Both the position numbers and the translations under genes were made by a program. From Streptomyces sp. NRRL F-5123 (GTDB lineage: Bacteria > Actinomycetota > Actinomycetes > Streptomycetales > Streptomycetaceae): DNA of 64,000 nt. The notes under the pieces were generated by a model. The model saw nothing but the letters and a program-made list of their open reading frames with translations. It made no database searches and was not told the origin of the DNA. The stretch spans positions 248,001 through 312,000 of the forward strand of contig NZ_JOHY01000002.1 in assembly GCF_000721495.1 (NCBI RefSeq), written 5' to 3'. Positions 7,970-17,304 of this stretch are shown here, one piece after another; the first letter of the stretch is position 1, and each line of letters opens with the position of its first letter.

Positions 7970-10900
7970 TCAGGCCGCGACGGGCAGCCGCACCCCGGCC
8001 CCGGCAGCCCCGACCCCGGCCGCCGCAGCCGCGTCGGCGAGCCGCTCGCGGTCGAGGGTGCGGCGGAAGGGGCCGTCCGCCGCGGCCAGCTCGCGGTAGG
8101 AGCCGCGCTGTACGACCCGTCCCGCGTCCAGCACCACGATCTCGTCGACGGCGTCGCCCGCGAGCCCGGCGAGCCGGTGCGTGACGATCAGCGTCGTACG
8201 GTCGTGCGCCCGGGTCGCGTCCAGCAGATCGGCGGTCAGGGCGTCGGCGGTGGCGGTGTCCAAGTGCTCGGCGGGCTCGTCCAGCACCAGCACGGGGAAG
8301 CCGGCGAGCAGGGCGCGGGCCAGCGCGAGGCGCTGGCGCATGCCGCCGGACAGCCGGGCCCCGTGCTCGCCGACAGCCGTGTCCAGGCCGAGGTCCAGGC
8401 GGGCGGCGGCCAGCGCGGCGCGCAGGTCGTCGTCCCCGGCGCCGGGCCTGGCCAGCCGCAGGTTCTCCCGGACCGTACTGTCGAACACATGTGCGTCCTG
8501 TGCGCACAGCCCGACCAACCGCCGTACGTCGTCGCCGTCGCAGTCGGCCGCGGGCACGCCGCCCAGGGTGTACGTGCCGGACTCGGCGTCCAGGAAGCGC
8601 AGCAGCACATGGGCCAGCGTGGTCTTGCCCGCACCCGACGGGCCGACGACCGCCACCCGGCGCCCGGCGTTGAGGGTGAGGTCGACGCCGTCCAGCGCCG
8701 GTTCCGTACGGCCGGGGTGGCGCGCGGTCAGGCCCGCGACCACCAGCGGGAAGGGCGAGGCGGGCGGGGCCGCCGGGTGCTCGGGCTCGCGGACCGGCAG
8801 CGGGGCGTCGAGCACGTCGTTCACCCGCTCGGCCGCCCGGCGGCTGCGCTGCCGCTGCTGCGCGGCGAGCGGCATGCCGTTGACGGCCTCGAAGGCGGCG
8901 AGCGGCGCGAGCAGCAGTGCCGCGAGAGCTACTCCCGGCATCTGGTGCGCGGCCACCGCGCGTACCCCGAGCCAGCCGCAGGCCGTCACGGTGAGGCCGC
9001 AGGCCAGCGTGGTCAGCCCGGCACCCAGTGCGGTCACCGCGGCGGACCGGGTGGCGACCGCGGTGAGGGTGCGGTCGGCGTCGGCGGCCTGCGCACGGCG
9101 CTTGTCGAGCGCACCGGCCACCGTCAGCTCCGCGGTCCCGGTGAAGAGGGCCAGCACCCGGGCCGACAGCTCCCCGCGGGCCGGGGCGAGCCGGGCCTCG
9201 GTCCGGCGGGCGGCGGCCGCGGCCAGCGCGGGCACCGCGACCCCGGCGACCAGCAGCCCCGCGCCGACGGCGATACCGGCGGCGGGCAGCAGCCAGCCTG
9301 CGAAGGCCGCGGAGGTCAGCACCACGAGCCCGGCGGTGACGGCGGGCTGGAGCCAGCGCAGGTAGTGGTCCTGGACCGCGTCCACGTCCGCGACCAGCCG
9401 CGACAGCAGATCACCGCGCCGCCGCTCGCGCAGGCCCGCGGGCGCCAGCCGCTCCAGCCGCCGGTAGACGGCGACCCGCACGCCCGCCAGCGCCCGGAAG
9501 ACGGCGTCGTGCGCGATCAGCCGCTCCCCGTAGCGGAAGGCGGCCCGCCCGATACCGAAGGCGCGGGTCGCGGTCACGGCCACCATCAGGTAGAGCACCG
9601 GCGGCTGCTGCGAGGCCCGGCTGATCAGCCACCCGGACGTCGCCATCAGCCCCACCGACGAGAGCAGCGCGAGCGCGCCCAGCCCGCACGCGGCGGCGAA
9701 CCGCCCGCGGAATCCGCGTGCTCGCGCCATCGGCGGCAGCCCGCGCCCCCGCAGCAGGCCCGCCCCCTCGTCACCGGCGGCTCCGGCGGGACCTCCACCG
9801 GCATCGCCCGAGGCGACCGCGGCAGCACGGGCAGCCCCGGCCCCCGCAGCCGCCACCGCCGCGCCGCGCCCCCACGGCTCCCCCGCCGCGACAGCCTCCC
9901 TCCGCTCCACCGCGGCGCCGGAAGCCGTTCCCTCCGCAGCGGTACCGCCCCCGGTCCCCATCGCGGCGCCCTCCGCGGGCTTCAGCGCCAGGACGCGGCC
10001 GGCCAGCGGCAGCAGCGCCGGACGGTGCGCGACCAGCACCGTCGTCCGGCCGCGGGTCAGGTCGCGCAGCGTCGCGACGAGCGCGGCCTCGGTGTCGCCG
10101 TCCAGGTTTGCGGTCGGCTCGTCGAGCAGCAGCAGCGGACGGTCGGCGAGGAAGGCGCGGGCCAGGGCGAGGCGCTGCCGCTGGCCCGCGGACAGCCCGG
10201 CACCGTCCTCCCCGATGACGTCGTCGGGGGTGGCGAAGCCCAGCACCCCGGCCGCCGCCAGCGCGGCGTCCACATCGGCGTCGGGGGCGTCGGGCCGGAC
10301 GAGCCGCACGTTGTCCGCGACCGTGCCCGGGAAGAGGTGCGGCCGCTGCGGCACCCAGGCGATCTGCCGGTACCAGGAGGCGGGGTCGATCGTGCGCAGG
10401 TCGACCGCCGTGCCGTCCGCGGCCTCGACGGTGATACGGCCCTGCGCCGCGGGGGCGAAGCCGAGCAGCGCGCCGAGCAGCGTGGTCTTGCCGACGCCGC
10501 TGGGCCCCGTGACGGCCAGCGTCTCGCCGGGTGCGAGGGTGAAGGACGTGGGCGCGAGCGACCCCTCGCTGCGTACGGCCAGGCCCTCGACCCGTACGGT
10601 CGCGGTGCCCAGGTCGGGCGCCGGGGTAGTACCCGGCCGGGCGGCGGGCTCGGTCTCCAGCACCTCGAAGACCTGCTCGGCTGCGGCCAGCCCCTCCGCG
10701 GCGGCGTGGTACTGCGCCCCGACCTGCCGCAGCGGCAGATACGCCTCGGGCGCGAGGATCAGCACCAGCAGCCCGGTGCGCAGCGACAGCTCGCCGTGCA
10801 CCAGGCGCATACCGATGTCGACGGCGACCAGCGCGACCGAGATCGTCGCCAGCAGCTCCAGCACGAAGGACGACAGGAAGGCGATCCGCAGCGTCCGCAG

Positions 10901-11602
10901 CGTGGCCCTGCGGTAGTCGCCGGTGATGGCGCGGATGCTCTCGGCCTGCGCCTTGGCGCGTCCGAAGACCTTGAGCGTCGGGAGCCCGGCGACCACGTCC
11001 AGGAAGTGGCCGGAGAGCCTGCCCAGCAGCCGCCACTGCCGGTCCATCCGGTCTCGCGTGGCCCAGCCGACGAGCACCATGAACAGCGGGATCAGCGGCA
11101 GTGTCAGCACGATGGTGAGCGCCGAGATCCAGTCCGCCAGCACGATCCGGGCCAGCACCACCGCGGGTACCACGGCGGCGAGCCCCAGTTGCGGCAGGTA
11201 GCGGGCGAAGTAGTCGTCCAGCGCGTCGATACCGCGGGTGGCCAGGGTGGTCAGCTCCCCGCTGCGCCGGCCTGTCAGCCAGGCCGGTCCCAGCGCGGTG
11301 GCCTTCTCCAGCAGACGCCCCCGAAGCTGCGAGGTGACCGCGGCCCCCGAGCGGTGCGCGCACAGCTCGGTCAGCCAGGCCACCAGCGCCCGCCCCACCG
11401 ACACGGCGGCCAGCCACAGCAGGTCGCCGCCCAGCCGGCCGGTCCCCTCACCGTGCTGGAAGCCGCCGACCACGAGGTCCGCGAGCAGCGTCGCCTGCGC
11501 GACGATGAGTCCGGCACCCGCCAGTCCCAGCGCCACCGTGCCCGCGAGGAAGACCCGGGTGGTGCGCGCGTACCGCAGAAGCCGCGGATCGACCGGTTTC
11601 AC
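7970..11602 (-). CDS. cydDC: Fused CydD-CydC thiol-reductant ABC exporter
   Basis: About 1,210 residues containing two complete ABC half-transporters in one chain. The first half (CydD type, residues ~1-560) has six membrane segments, Walker A GPSGVGKTT, signature LSAGQRQR and Walker B LLLLDEP. After an Ala/Gly-rich linker the second half (CydC type, ~residue 630 on) repeats this with GPSGAGKTT, LSGGMRQR and LVLDEP. In bacteria CydDC exports glutathione or cysteine, or haem by some accounts, and is needed to assemble cytochrome bd. The fusion is usual in Streptomyces. GTG 11602 (VKPVDPRLLRYAR) is preferred: AAAGGGG lies 8-9 bases upstream, whereas GTG 11611 would place the parS-encoded FHV in the protein. 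The gene follows cydB after 43 bases. Confidence 0.95.
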   Translation of the reverse strand: MKPVDPRLLRYARTTRVFLAGTVALGLAGAGLIVAQATLLADLVVGGFQHGEGTGRLGGDLLWLAAVSVGRALVAWLTELCAHRSGAAVTSQLRGRLLEKATALGPAWLTGRRSGELTTLATRGIDALDDYFARYLPQLGLAAVVPAVVLARIVLADWISALTIVLTLPLIPLFMVLVGWATRDRMDRQWRLLGRLSGHFLDVVAGLPTLKVFGRAKAQAESIRAITGDYRRATLRTLRIAFLSSFVLELLATISVALVAVDIGMRLVHGELSLRTGLLVLILAPEAYLPLRQVGAQYHAAAEGLAAAEQVFEVLETEPAARPGTTPAPDLGTATVRVEGLAVRSEGSLAPTSFTLAPGETLAVTGPSGVGKTTLLGALLGFAPAAQGRITVEAADGTAVDLRTIDPASWYRQIAWVPQRPHLFPGTVADNVRLVRPDAPDADVDAALAAAGVLGFATPDDVIGEDGAGLSAGQRQRLALARAFLADRPLLLLDEPTANLDGDTEAALVATLRDLTRGRTTVLVAHRPALLPLAGRVLALKPAEGAAMGTGGGTAAEGTASGAAVERREAVAAGEPWGRGAAVAAAGAGAARAAAVASGDAGGGPAGAAGDEGAGLLRGRGLPPMARARGFRGRFAAACGLGALALLSSVGLMATSGWLISRASQQPPVLYLMVAVTATRAFGIGRAAFRYGERLIAHDAVFRALAGVRVAVYRRLERLAPAGLRERRRGDLLSRLVADVDAVQDHYLRWLQPAVTAGLVVLTSAAFAGWLLPAAGIAVGAGLLVAGVAVPALAAAAARRTEARLAPARGELSARVLALFTGTAELTVAGALDKRRAQAADADRTLTAVATRSAAVTALGAGLTTLACGLTVTACGWLGVRAVAAHQMPGVALAALLLAPLAAFEAVNGMPLAAQQRQRSRRAAERVNDVLDAPLPVREPEHPAAPPASPFPLVVAGLTARHPGRTEPALDGVDLTLNAGRRVAVVGPSGAGKTTLAHVLLRFLDAESGTYTLGGVPAADCDGDDVRRLVGLCAQDAHVFDSTVRENLRLARPGAGDDDLRAALAAARLDLGLDTAVGEHGARLSGGMRQRLALARALLAGFPVLVLDEPAEHLDTATADALTADLLDATRAHDRTTLIVTHRLAGLAGDAVDEIVVLDAGRVVQRGSYRELAAADGPFRRTLDRERLADAAAAAGVGAAGAGVRLPVAA

Positions 11603-11609
11603 GTGGAAC
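11596..11609. other. parS-like site 1 (GTTTCACGTGGAAC)
   Basis: One mismatch from the ParB-binding palindrome GTTTCACGTGAAAC. It covers the first codons and the start region of cydDC, 35 bases from a second copy. Confidence 0.85.
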
Positions 11610-11630
11610 ACCCCTTTGCGTCGCGAATGT

Positions 11631-11644
11631 GTTTCACGTGGAAC
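11631..11644. other. parS-like site 2 (GTTTCACGTGGAAC)
   Basis: Same sequence as site 1, lying in the 43-base gap between the cydB stop and the cydDC start. Confidence 0.85.
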
Positions 11645-11645
11645 A

Positions 11646-12677
11646 TCACCGCGCTCCCCCGGCCGGGACGCCCGCGGGCTTTGCCCCGGCGATGTGCTGC
11701 GTCCCGATGCGCTTGCGGAACACCCAGTACGTCCAGCCCTGGTAGAGCAGCACCAGAGGTGTGGCGACGGCCGCGCACCATGTCATGATCCGCAGCGTGT
11801 ACGGGGTCGCCGAGGAGTTGCTCACCGTCAGGTTCCACGCGCTGTCCAGCGAGGACGGCATCACGTTCGGGAACAGGCTCAGGAAGAGCAGCGCCACGGT
11901 CGCCGCGATCGTCACCCCGGAGAAGGCGAACGACCAGCCCTCCCGCCCGGCGGCGTTCGCGCCCAGCGCGAGCAGCAGCGCGACCACGGCCACGACCAGC
12001 GCGACCAGGCTGCGCCCGTTGCCGCTCGCGGCCTGGGTCCAGATCAGGAAGGCCGACGCCAGGACGACCGCGAGCGCCCCCACCCGGGTGGCGAAGGCCC
12101 GCGCCCGCTCCCGTATCGGGCCGACCGTCTTGAGCGAGACGAACACCGCGCCGTGGAAGGTGAAGAGCACCAGCGTCACCAGCCCGCCCAGCAGCGCGTA
12201 TCCGCCCAGCAGGTCCCAGAAACCGCCGACGTACTCCTTGTGCGCGTCGATCTTCACACCGTGCACGATGTTGGCGAAGGCGACGCCCCACAGCACGGCG
12301 GGCACCAGCGAGGTCCAGAAGATCGCGTGCTCCCAGTTGCGCTGCCAGCGCTCGCCGTCCCGCTTGGCGCGGTATTCGAAGGCGACCCCGCGCACGATCA
12401 GGCACACCAGGATGGCCAGCAGCGGCAGGTAGAAGCCGGAGAACAGCGTCGCGTACCAGTCGGGAAAGGCCGCGAAGGTCGCGCCGCCCGCGGTGAGCAG
12501 CCACACCTCGTTGCCGTCCCAGACCGGGCCGATCGTGTTGATGAGCACGCGCCGCTCCGCGCGGTCCCGCGCCAGCAGCTTGGTGAGCACCCCGACGCCG
12601 AAGTCGAAGCCCTCCAGGAAGAAGTAACCGGTCCACAGAACGGCGATCGTCGCGAACCAGACGTCGTGCAGATGCAT
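11646..12677 (-). CDS. cydB: Cytochrome bd ubiquinol oxidase subunit II
   Basis: A 343-residue polytopic membrane protein. The N-terminus MHLHDVWFATIAVLWTGYFFLEGFDFGVGVL, the WDGNEVWLLTAGGATFAAFP segment and the internal helices match CydB, the subunit that stabilises the haem b595/d site. With CydA it forms a high-affinity quinol oxidase that reduces O2 at low oxygen without pumping protons. ATG 12677 has an excellent ribosome site (AGGAGG, 8 bases). It follows cydA by 19 bases and precedes cydDC, so cydA-cydB-cydDC should be one transcript under the Rex-type operator at 14248. Confidence 0.96.
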   Translation of the reverse strand: MHLHDVWFATIAVLWTGYFFLEGFDFGVGVLTKLLARDRAERRVLINTIGPVWDGNEVWLLTAGGATFAAFPDWYATLFSGFYLPLLAILVCLIVRGVAFEYRAKRDGERWQRNWEHAIFWTSLVPAVLWGVAFANIVHGVKIDAHKEYVGGFWDLLGGYALLGGLVTLVLFTFHGAVFVSLKTVGPIRERARAFATRVGALAVVLASAFLIWTQAASGNGRSLVALVVAVVALLLALGANAAGREGWSFAFSGVTIAATVALLFLSLFPNVMPSSLDSAWNLTVSNSSATPYTLRIMTWCAAVATPLVLLYQGWTYWVFRKRIGTQHIAGAKPAGVPAGGAR

Positions 12678-12696
12678 GATCTTTTCCTCCTGCCGT

Positions 12697-14217
12697 TCAG
12701 TACGAGAAGGCCATGGGGCGGTCGGCCGGCTCGTCGCCGTCCCCTCCGTCGCCGCCGATACGGGTGGGGGACCGCAGGTCGTCGTCGGTCAGCTCCGGCG
12801 GGCCCGCCTTGACGTACTTCACGAGCAACCCGATCTCGACGACGGCGAGGACTCCATAGAGGGCGGTGAAGACGATCAGCGAGGTCAGCACCTGGCCGGT
12901 GGTCACACCGGGGGAGACGGCGTCGCGGGTGCGCAGCACGCCGTAGACGACCCAGGGCTGGCGGCCGGTCTCGGTGAAGATCCAACCCCATGAGTTCGCG
13001 AGCAGCGGGAAGCCCATGGTCAGCAGAGCCAGCCGCCAGTACCAGCGGGAGAGTCCCGGGCCGAAGCGGGTCGAGCGGGTGAGCATCAGGTTCGGCACCT
13101 CGTCCGGGCCGGTCCGGTGCTCGGGTGCCACCCAGAGCCGGCGCCGGGTGAGCCAGAGGCCCGCCGCGCCGACGCCGATCGAGACGACGCCGAACCCGAT
13201 CATCCAGCGGAAGCCCCAGTAGGCGACCGGGATGTTCGGCCGGTAGTCGCCTGGGCCGTACTTGCCCTGCTCGGCCTTCTCCACGTCGTTGATGCCGCCG
13301 ACGTACGAGGTGAAATTGTCGGTGGCCAGGAAGGACAGCAGGTTGGGGACGTCGATGGCGACCTCGTTGTGGCCCTTGTTCACGTCACCGACGGCGAAGA
13401 TCGAGAAGGGCGCGCCCTCCTCGCCGTCCCACAGCGCCTCCGCGGCGGCCATCTTCATGGGCTGCTGCTTGAACATCACCTTGCCGAGCTGGTCGCCGCT
13501 GATCGCGGTGAGCGCCCCGGCCACCACGGCGACGACCAGCGCGAGCCGCAGCGAGGAGCGCATCACGGCGATGTGCCGCTTGCGCGCCAGGTGGTAGGCG
13601 GCGATGCCGATCATGAAGGCCGCGCCGGTGAGGAAGGCCGCGGAGATGGTGTGGAAGAACTGCGCGAGCGCGGTGTTCTGGGTGAGCACGGCCCAGAAGT
13701 CCGTCAGCTCGGCCCGCTTGGTCACCGGGTTGTAGCGGTAGCCGACCGGGTGCTGCATCCAGGAGTTGGCCGCCAGGATGAAGTACGCCGACAGGATCGT
13801 GCCGAGCGACACCATCCATATGCAGGCCAGGTGGATCTTCCTCGGCAGCTTGTCCCAGCCGAAGATCCACAGTCCGATGAAGGTCGACTCGAAGAAGAAC
13901 GCGATGAGCGCCTCGAAGGCCAGCGGGGCACCGAAGATGTCGCCGACGAAGCGCGAGTAGTCCGACCAGTTCATGCCGAACTGGAACTCCTGGACGATGC
14001 CCGTCACCACACCCATGGCGATGTTGATCAGGAAGAGCTTGCCCCAGAACTTGGTGGCCCGGAGGTACTTCTCCTTGGAGGTCCGCACCCAGGCGGTCTG
14101 CAGTCCCGCGGTCAGCGCGGACAGCGAGATCGTCAGGGGAACGAACAGGAAGTGGTAGACCGTCGTGATGCCGAACTGCCACCTGGCGACGTTCAGTGGC
14201 TCCAGTGCGAGCTGCAC
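12697..14217 (-). CDS. cydA: Cytochrome bd ubiquinol oxidase subunit I
   Basis: A 506-residue membrane protein beginning VQLALEPLNVARWQFGITTVYHFLFVPLTISLS, the conserved CydA start; the His in VYHFLF is a haem ligand in the family. GWIFTETGRQPWVVYG near the C-terminal third is the GRQPW signature used to recognise cytochrome bd oxidases. The Q-loop region carries the quinol site. GTG 14217 is chosen because AAGGAGA lies 8 bases upstream; the frame also runs open to 14259, but that would add a very basic segment. First gene of the cyd operon, directly preceded by an inverted repeat matching the Rex operator. Confidence 0.96.
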   Translation of the reverse strand: MQLALEPLNVARWQFGITTVYHFLFVPLTISLSALTAGLQTAWVRTSKEKYLRATKFWGKLFLINIAMGVVTGIVQEFQFGMNWSDYSRFVGDIFGAPLAFEALIAFFFESTFIGLWIFGWDKLPRKIHLACIWMVSLGTILSAYFILAANSWMQHPVGYRYNPVTKRAELTDFWAVLTQNTALAQFFHTISAAFLTGAAFMIGIAAYHLARKRHIAVMRSSLRLALVVAVVAGALTAISGDQLGKVMFKQQPMKMAAAEALWDGEEGAPFSIFAVGDVNKGHNEVAIDVPNLLSFLATDNFTSYVGGINDVEKAEQGKYGPGDYRPNIPVAYWGFRWMIGFGVVSIGVGAAGLWLTRRRLWVAPEHRTGPDEVPNLMLTRSTRFGPGLSRWYWRLALLTMGFPLLANSWGWIFTETGRQPWVVYGVLRTRDAVSPGVTTGQVLTSLIVFTALYGVLAVVEIGLLVKYVKAGPPELTDDDLRSPTRIGGDGGDGDEPADRPMAFSY

Positions 14218-14241
14218 GATACGTCTCCTTTTGCGTCGCGC

Positions 14242-14265
14242 TTGTGAACGTGAACTCATTCACAA
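14242..14265 (-). promoter_or_regulatory. Rex-type operator upstream of cydA
   Basis: TTGTGAA (14242-14248) and TTCACAA (14259-14265) form an inverted repeat. Read on the minus strand, TTGTGAATGAGTTCACGT (14265-14248) matches the Rex consensus TTGTGAAnnnnTTCACAA except for the last two bases. In S. coelicolor Rex senses NADH/NAD+ and represses the cyd operon, so position and sequence agree. The site lies 25-48 bases upstream of the cydA start. Confidence 0.8.
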
Positions 14266-14283
14266 GCAGTATCGCGCACATGC

Positions 14284-14322
14284 GTTCGCCCCCTCCCACC
14301 GGGGGGTGGTAAGGGGGCGAAC
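14284..14322 (-). terminator. Hairpin after hisC-like gene
   Basis: Arms GTTCGCCCCC (14284-14293) and GGGGGCGAAC (14313-14322) are perfectly complementary with a GC-rich interior. It lies about 45 bases past the aminotransferase stop and just before the cyd operator, insulating the two units. Confidence 0.7.
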
Positions 14323-14365
14323 GGGCAGGTCAGAGGTTTATTTGTCGGCTGCGGAGCGGACTCGG

Positions 14366-15448
14366 TCAGAACTCCTTGCGGAAGTCGGCCGCCGTCCGCA
14401 GAAGGAGATCATTGGCCTCGGTCTCGCCGATCGTGATCCGGACGCCCTCGCCCGCGAACGGCCGGACCGTCGCCCCCGCCCGCTCGCACACCGCCGCGAA
14501 GTCCGAGGTGCGCTCCCCCAGCCGCAGCCAGACGAAGTTGGCCTGCGTCTCCGGCACCGTCCAGCCCTGCGCCGCCAGCTCGGCCACCACCCGGGACCGC
14601 TCAGCGACCAGCCCGGCGACCCGCTCCAGCAGCGCCGGCTCGGCCCGCAGGCTCGCGACCGCCGCGTCCTGCGCGAGCTGGCTCACCCCGAAGGGCACCG
14701 CGGTCTTGCGCAGCGCCTCCGCGACCGGTTCGTGCGCGATCGCGAAGCCGATGCGCAGCCCGGCGAGGCCGTAGGCCTTGGAGAAGGTGCGCAGTACCGC
14801 GACGTTGGGCCGGTCCCGGTAGACGTCGATGCCGTCCGGCACCTCCGGGTCGGTCATGAACTCCCGGTAGGCCTCGTCCAGTACGACGAGCACATCGCCC
14901 GGCACCCGGTCCAGGAACCGCTCCAGCTCGGCGCGGCGCACCACGGTGCCGGTCGGGTTGTTCGGGTTGCAGACGAAGATCAGCCGGGTCCGGTCGGTGA
15001 CGGCGTGGGCCATCGCGTCCAGATCGTGCCGTTCGGCGGCGTCCAGCGGCACCTGCACCGCCCGCGCCCCGCTGATCTGCGTGATGATCGGATAAGCCTC
15101 GAAGGACCGCCATGCGTAGATGACCTCGTCGCCCGGTCCCGATGTCGCCTGGAGCAGCTGCTGCGCCACCCCCACGGAGCCCGTTCCGGTCGCCACGTGC
15201 GCGGCCGGCACCCCGAAGCGCTCGGCCAGTTCCGCGGTCAGCCGCGAGCAGGCCAGGTCCGGGTAGCGGTTGAAGGACGCGGCGGCAGCCGTCGCCGCCT
15301 CCAGGACGCCGGGCAGCGGCGGGTACGGGTTCTCGTTCGAGGACAGCTTGAAGGCGGGTGCGCCTTCGGCTGCCGCCGGCGGGCGGCCCGGCTTGTAGGT
15401 CGGGATACCGTCCAGTTCCGCGCGCAGCTTGGGGGTCTCGGGGCTCAT
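14366..15448 (-). CDS. Histidinol-phosphate/aromatic aminotransferase (HisC family)
   Basis: About 360 residues, fold-type I PLP aminotransferase of the HisC clade. The N-terminal [28 protein letters not shown], the cofactor Asp in VLDEAYREF, the Schiff-base Lys in [16 protein letters not shown] and the C-terminal Arg in GVRITIG are all present. HisC converts imidazole-acetol phosphate to histidinol phosphate; paralogues outside his operons can act on aromatic amino acids. No other his gene is near, so an additional aminotransferase role is as likely as histidine synthesis. ATG 15448 gives the family N-terminus; GTG 15454 is an alternative. It ends in a hairpin before cydA. Confidence 0.85.
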   Translation of the reverse strand: MSPETPKLRAELDGIPTYKPGRPPAAAEGAPAFKLSSNENPYPPLPGVLEAATAAAASFNRYPDLACSRLTAELAERFGVPAAHVATGTGSVGVAQQLLQATSGPGDEVIYAWRSFEAYPIITQISGARAVQVPLDAAERHDLDAMAHAVTDRTRLIFVCNPNNPTGTVVRRAELERFLDRVPGDVLVVLDEAYREFMTDPEVPDGIDVYRDRPNVAVLRTFSKAYGLAGLRIGFAIAHEPVAEALRKTAVPFGVSQLAQDAAVASLRAEPALLERVAGLVAERSRVVAELAAQGWTVPETQANFVWLRLGERTSDFAAVCERAGATVRPFAGEGVRITIGETEANDLLLRTAADFRKEF

Positions 15449-15510
15449 GGCCACACCCTACGAGGGCGGCGCGGCGCTGGGGAGTGCGGTGCGTCACCCC
15501 GCCGCCCCGC

Positions 15511-15610
15511 CCCCTGTCCGAAGGGGCGCCCGTCCTCCCGCACCCCCTGTCCGAAGGGGCGCCCGTCCTCCCGCACCCCCCGCTCCGGTGCGGGCACAGT
15601 CCTCCCGCAC
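15511..15610. repeat. 33-bp tandem repeat, about three copies, in a 550-base gap
   Basis: Two identical 33-base units (15511-15543, 15544-15576), each starting CCCCTGTCCGAAGGGG and ending CCTCCCGCAC, are followed by a diverged 34-base copy (15577-15610) ending the same way. Each unit contains a small CCCC-GGGG inverted repeat. Further on, GGTGGCGCG-type motifs recur (15650-15790). The whole interval 15449-15998 between the divergent hisC-like and lacI-like genes shows no convincing gene; both promoters must lie here, the right-hand AT-richer part (15895-15990) probably serving the LacI gene. Confidence 0.75.
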
Positions 15611-15998
15611 CCCCTGCCCTACCCCTGTTCTGCGGGGTGGGGTGGCGCGGCAGGGGTGGCGCGCCACCGGCGCGGCGTCGGCGCGGGGTGGCGCGCGCAT
15701 CGGCCCACGCCACCCGGGTCTCGGCGTGCCCGGAGTTGCGTCCGAAGCGTGCGCCGCACCATGCTCCGGTGGCGCGCTGGGTGGCGCGCATCCCCCGTAG
15801 GAGTGAGTTGCCGCTGCTGCTTCCGCTGGGCCAATGGCCGATGGAAACACACCCACGCGCACGTATTCCGCCAACTCCCAGCCTGCCGCCTGCATATTCC
15901 ACCTCGCATAACGGTTTCGATCATGGAGAAACCTTTCTTCTCAGTGCCTGCCGGGAAGGCCGCCGGACGGACCAACGCCGCCCTACTATCGGCACGCC

Positions 15999-17105
15999 AT
16001 GACAGCAGCAGGTAATCACCAGGCGAGCCGGTCCATCGGACGCCGGCTGGAGCGGGCGGGGATCAGGGACGTCGCCGCAGCGGCCGGCGTCTCGATCACG
16101 ACCGTCTCCGACGCGCTCAACGGCAAGGGCCGACTGCCCGACGCCACCCGCCGCCATGTCCGCGAGGTCGCCGACCGGCTGGGCTACCGCCCGTCCGCCG
16201 CCGCCCGCACTCTGCGCACCGGCAGGTCGGGCCTGATCGGCCTGACGGTGACGACATACGGCGAAGAACCGTTCACCTTCACCGAGTTCGCGTACTTCGC
16301 GGAGATGGCCAGAGCCGCCACCTCCGCCGCGCTCGCCCGCGGGTACGCCCTGGTCATCCTGCCGGCGTCCTCGCGGCACGACGTGTGGGGCAACGTGGCG
16401 CTGGACGGCACGGTCGTCGTCGACCCCTCCGACCAGGACCCGGTGGTCACCGAACTCGTCCGGCAGGGCGTGCCGGTGGTCAGCGACGGCCGCCCGGCGG
16501 GCAGCCTGCCGGTGCATGCCTGGGTCGACAACGACCACGAGGAGGCCGTCCTCGGCATCCTCGACCACCTCGCCGAAGCCGGCGCCCGCCGGATCGGCCT
16601 GCTCACCGGCACCAGCACCGACACGTACACCCGGCTGTCGACGACCGCCTACCTGGAGTGGTGCGAACGCGTCGGCCAGGAACCGGTCTACGAGGCCTAC
16701 CCCGCGCACGACCCCTGCGCCGGTTCGGTCGCCGCCGACCGCTTACTCGCGCGCCCCGACCGCCCCGACGCGGTCTACGGGCTCTTCGACCCCAACGGCA
16801 CCGACCTGCTCGCCGCCGCCCGCCGCTACGGCCTGCGGGTGCCCGACGACCTGCTGCTGGTCTGCTGCAGCGAGAGCACCGGCTACGCCGCCACCGAACC
16901 GCCGATCACCACGCTGTCGCTCAAACCGCGGCGGATCGGCACCGCCGTGGTGCAGCTGCTCATCGACGCCATCGAGGGCGTCGGCCCCGCCCATCCGGTG
17001 CAGCAGGTGATGCCCACCGAGCTCATCGTCCGCACCTCGTCGCAGCGGCGTCCGCACCGCACCACCGTCAGCCCGCCGCGCGGGCCGACCCAGGGGGAGG
17101 GCTGA
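15999..17105 (+). CDS. LacI family transcriptional regulator
   Basis: A 368-residue LacI/GalR regulator. The N-terminal helix-turn-helix is IRDVAAAAGVSITTVSDALNGKGRLPDATRRHV with the hinge helix LGYRPSAAARTLRTGRSGLIG. A periplasmic-binding-protein-like sensor domain follows (FAEMARAATSAALARGYALVILPAS, DGTVVVDPSDQDPVVTELVRQGVPVVSDGRPAG). The C-terminal VMPTELIVRTSSQRR is typical. Its ligand is probably a sugar or nucleoside (family knowledge), but no transport or catabolic genes sit beside it, so its regulon is unknown. Divergent from the hisC-like gene. A short inverted repeat (17109-17125) follows the stop and may end the transcript. Confidence 0.92.
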   Translation: MTAAGNHQASRSIGRRLERAGIRDVAAAAGVSITTVSDALNGKGRLPDATRRHVREVADRLGYRPSAAARTLRTGRSGLIGLTVTTYGEEPFTFTEFAYFAEMARAATSAALARGYALVILPASSRHDVWGNVALDGTVVVDPSDQDPVVTELVRQGVPVVSDGRPAGSLPVHAWVDNDHEEAVLGILDHLAEAGARRIGLLTGTSTDTYTRLSTTAYLEWCERVGQEPVYEAYPAHDPCAGSVAADRLLARPDRPDAVYGLFDPNGTDLLAAARRYGLRVPDDLLLVCCSESTGYAATEPPITTLSLKPRRIGTAVVQLLIDAIEGVGPAHPVQQVMPTELIVRTSSQRRPHRTTVSPPRGPTQGEG

Positions 17106-17304
17106 CCGCCGCTCCCCGGGAGCGGTACGGGCCGCGGGAGCGATACGGGCCGCGCCCGGGCATCCATCGTCAAGGCTTGGCATTCCCATGGGGACTACGC
17201 GGTGTTTTGTCTGTACCCTGCGAAATCCAGCTGCCCGGGTATGTCACAACGCGACATCGTCATTCCTATGATGGGCGGATGGCGGCGCGAGCGTGGAGGG
17301 GTCG

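Noticed and set aside
7424..11788. A 1,454-codon open frame on the plus strand opposite cydDC
   Set aside because: It is antisense to a fully conserved ABC exporter, and its composition (Gly/Arg/Gln/His-rich) is the usual shadow of high-GC codon bias.
15511..15610. Possible CRISPR array
   Set aside because: Repeats are directly contiguous with no spacers and only three copies; there are no cas genes.
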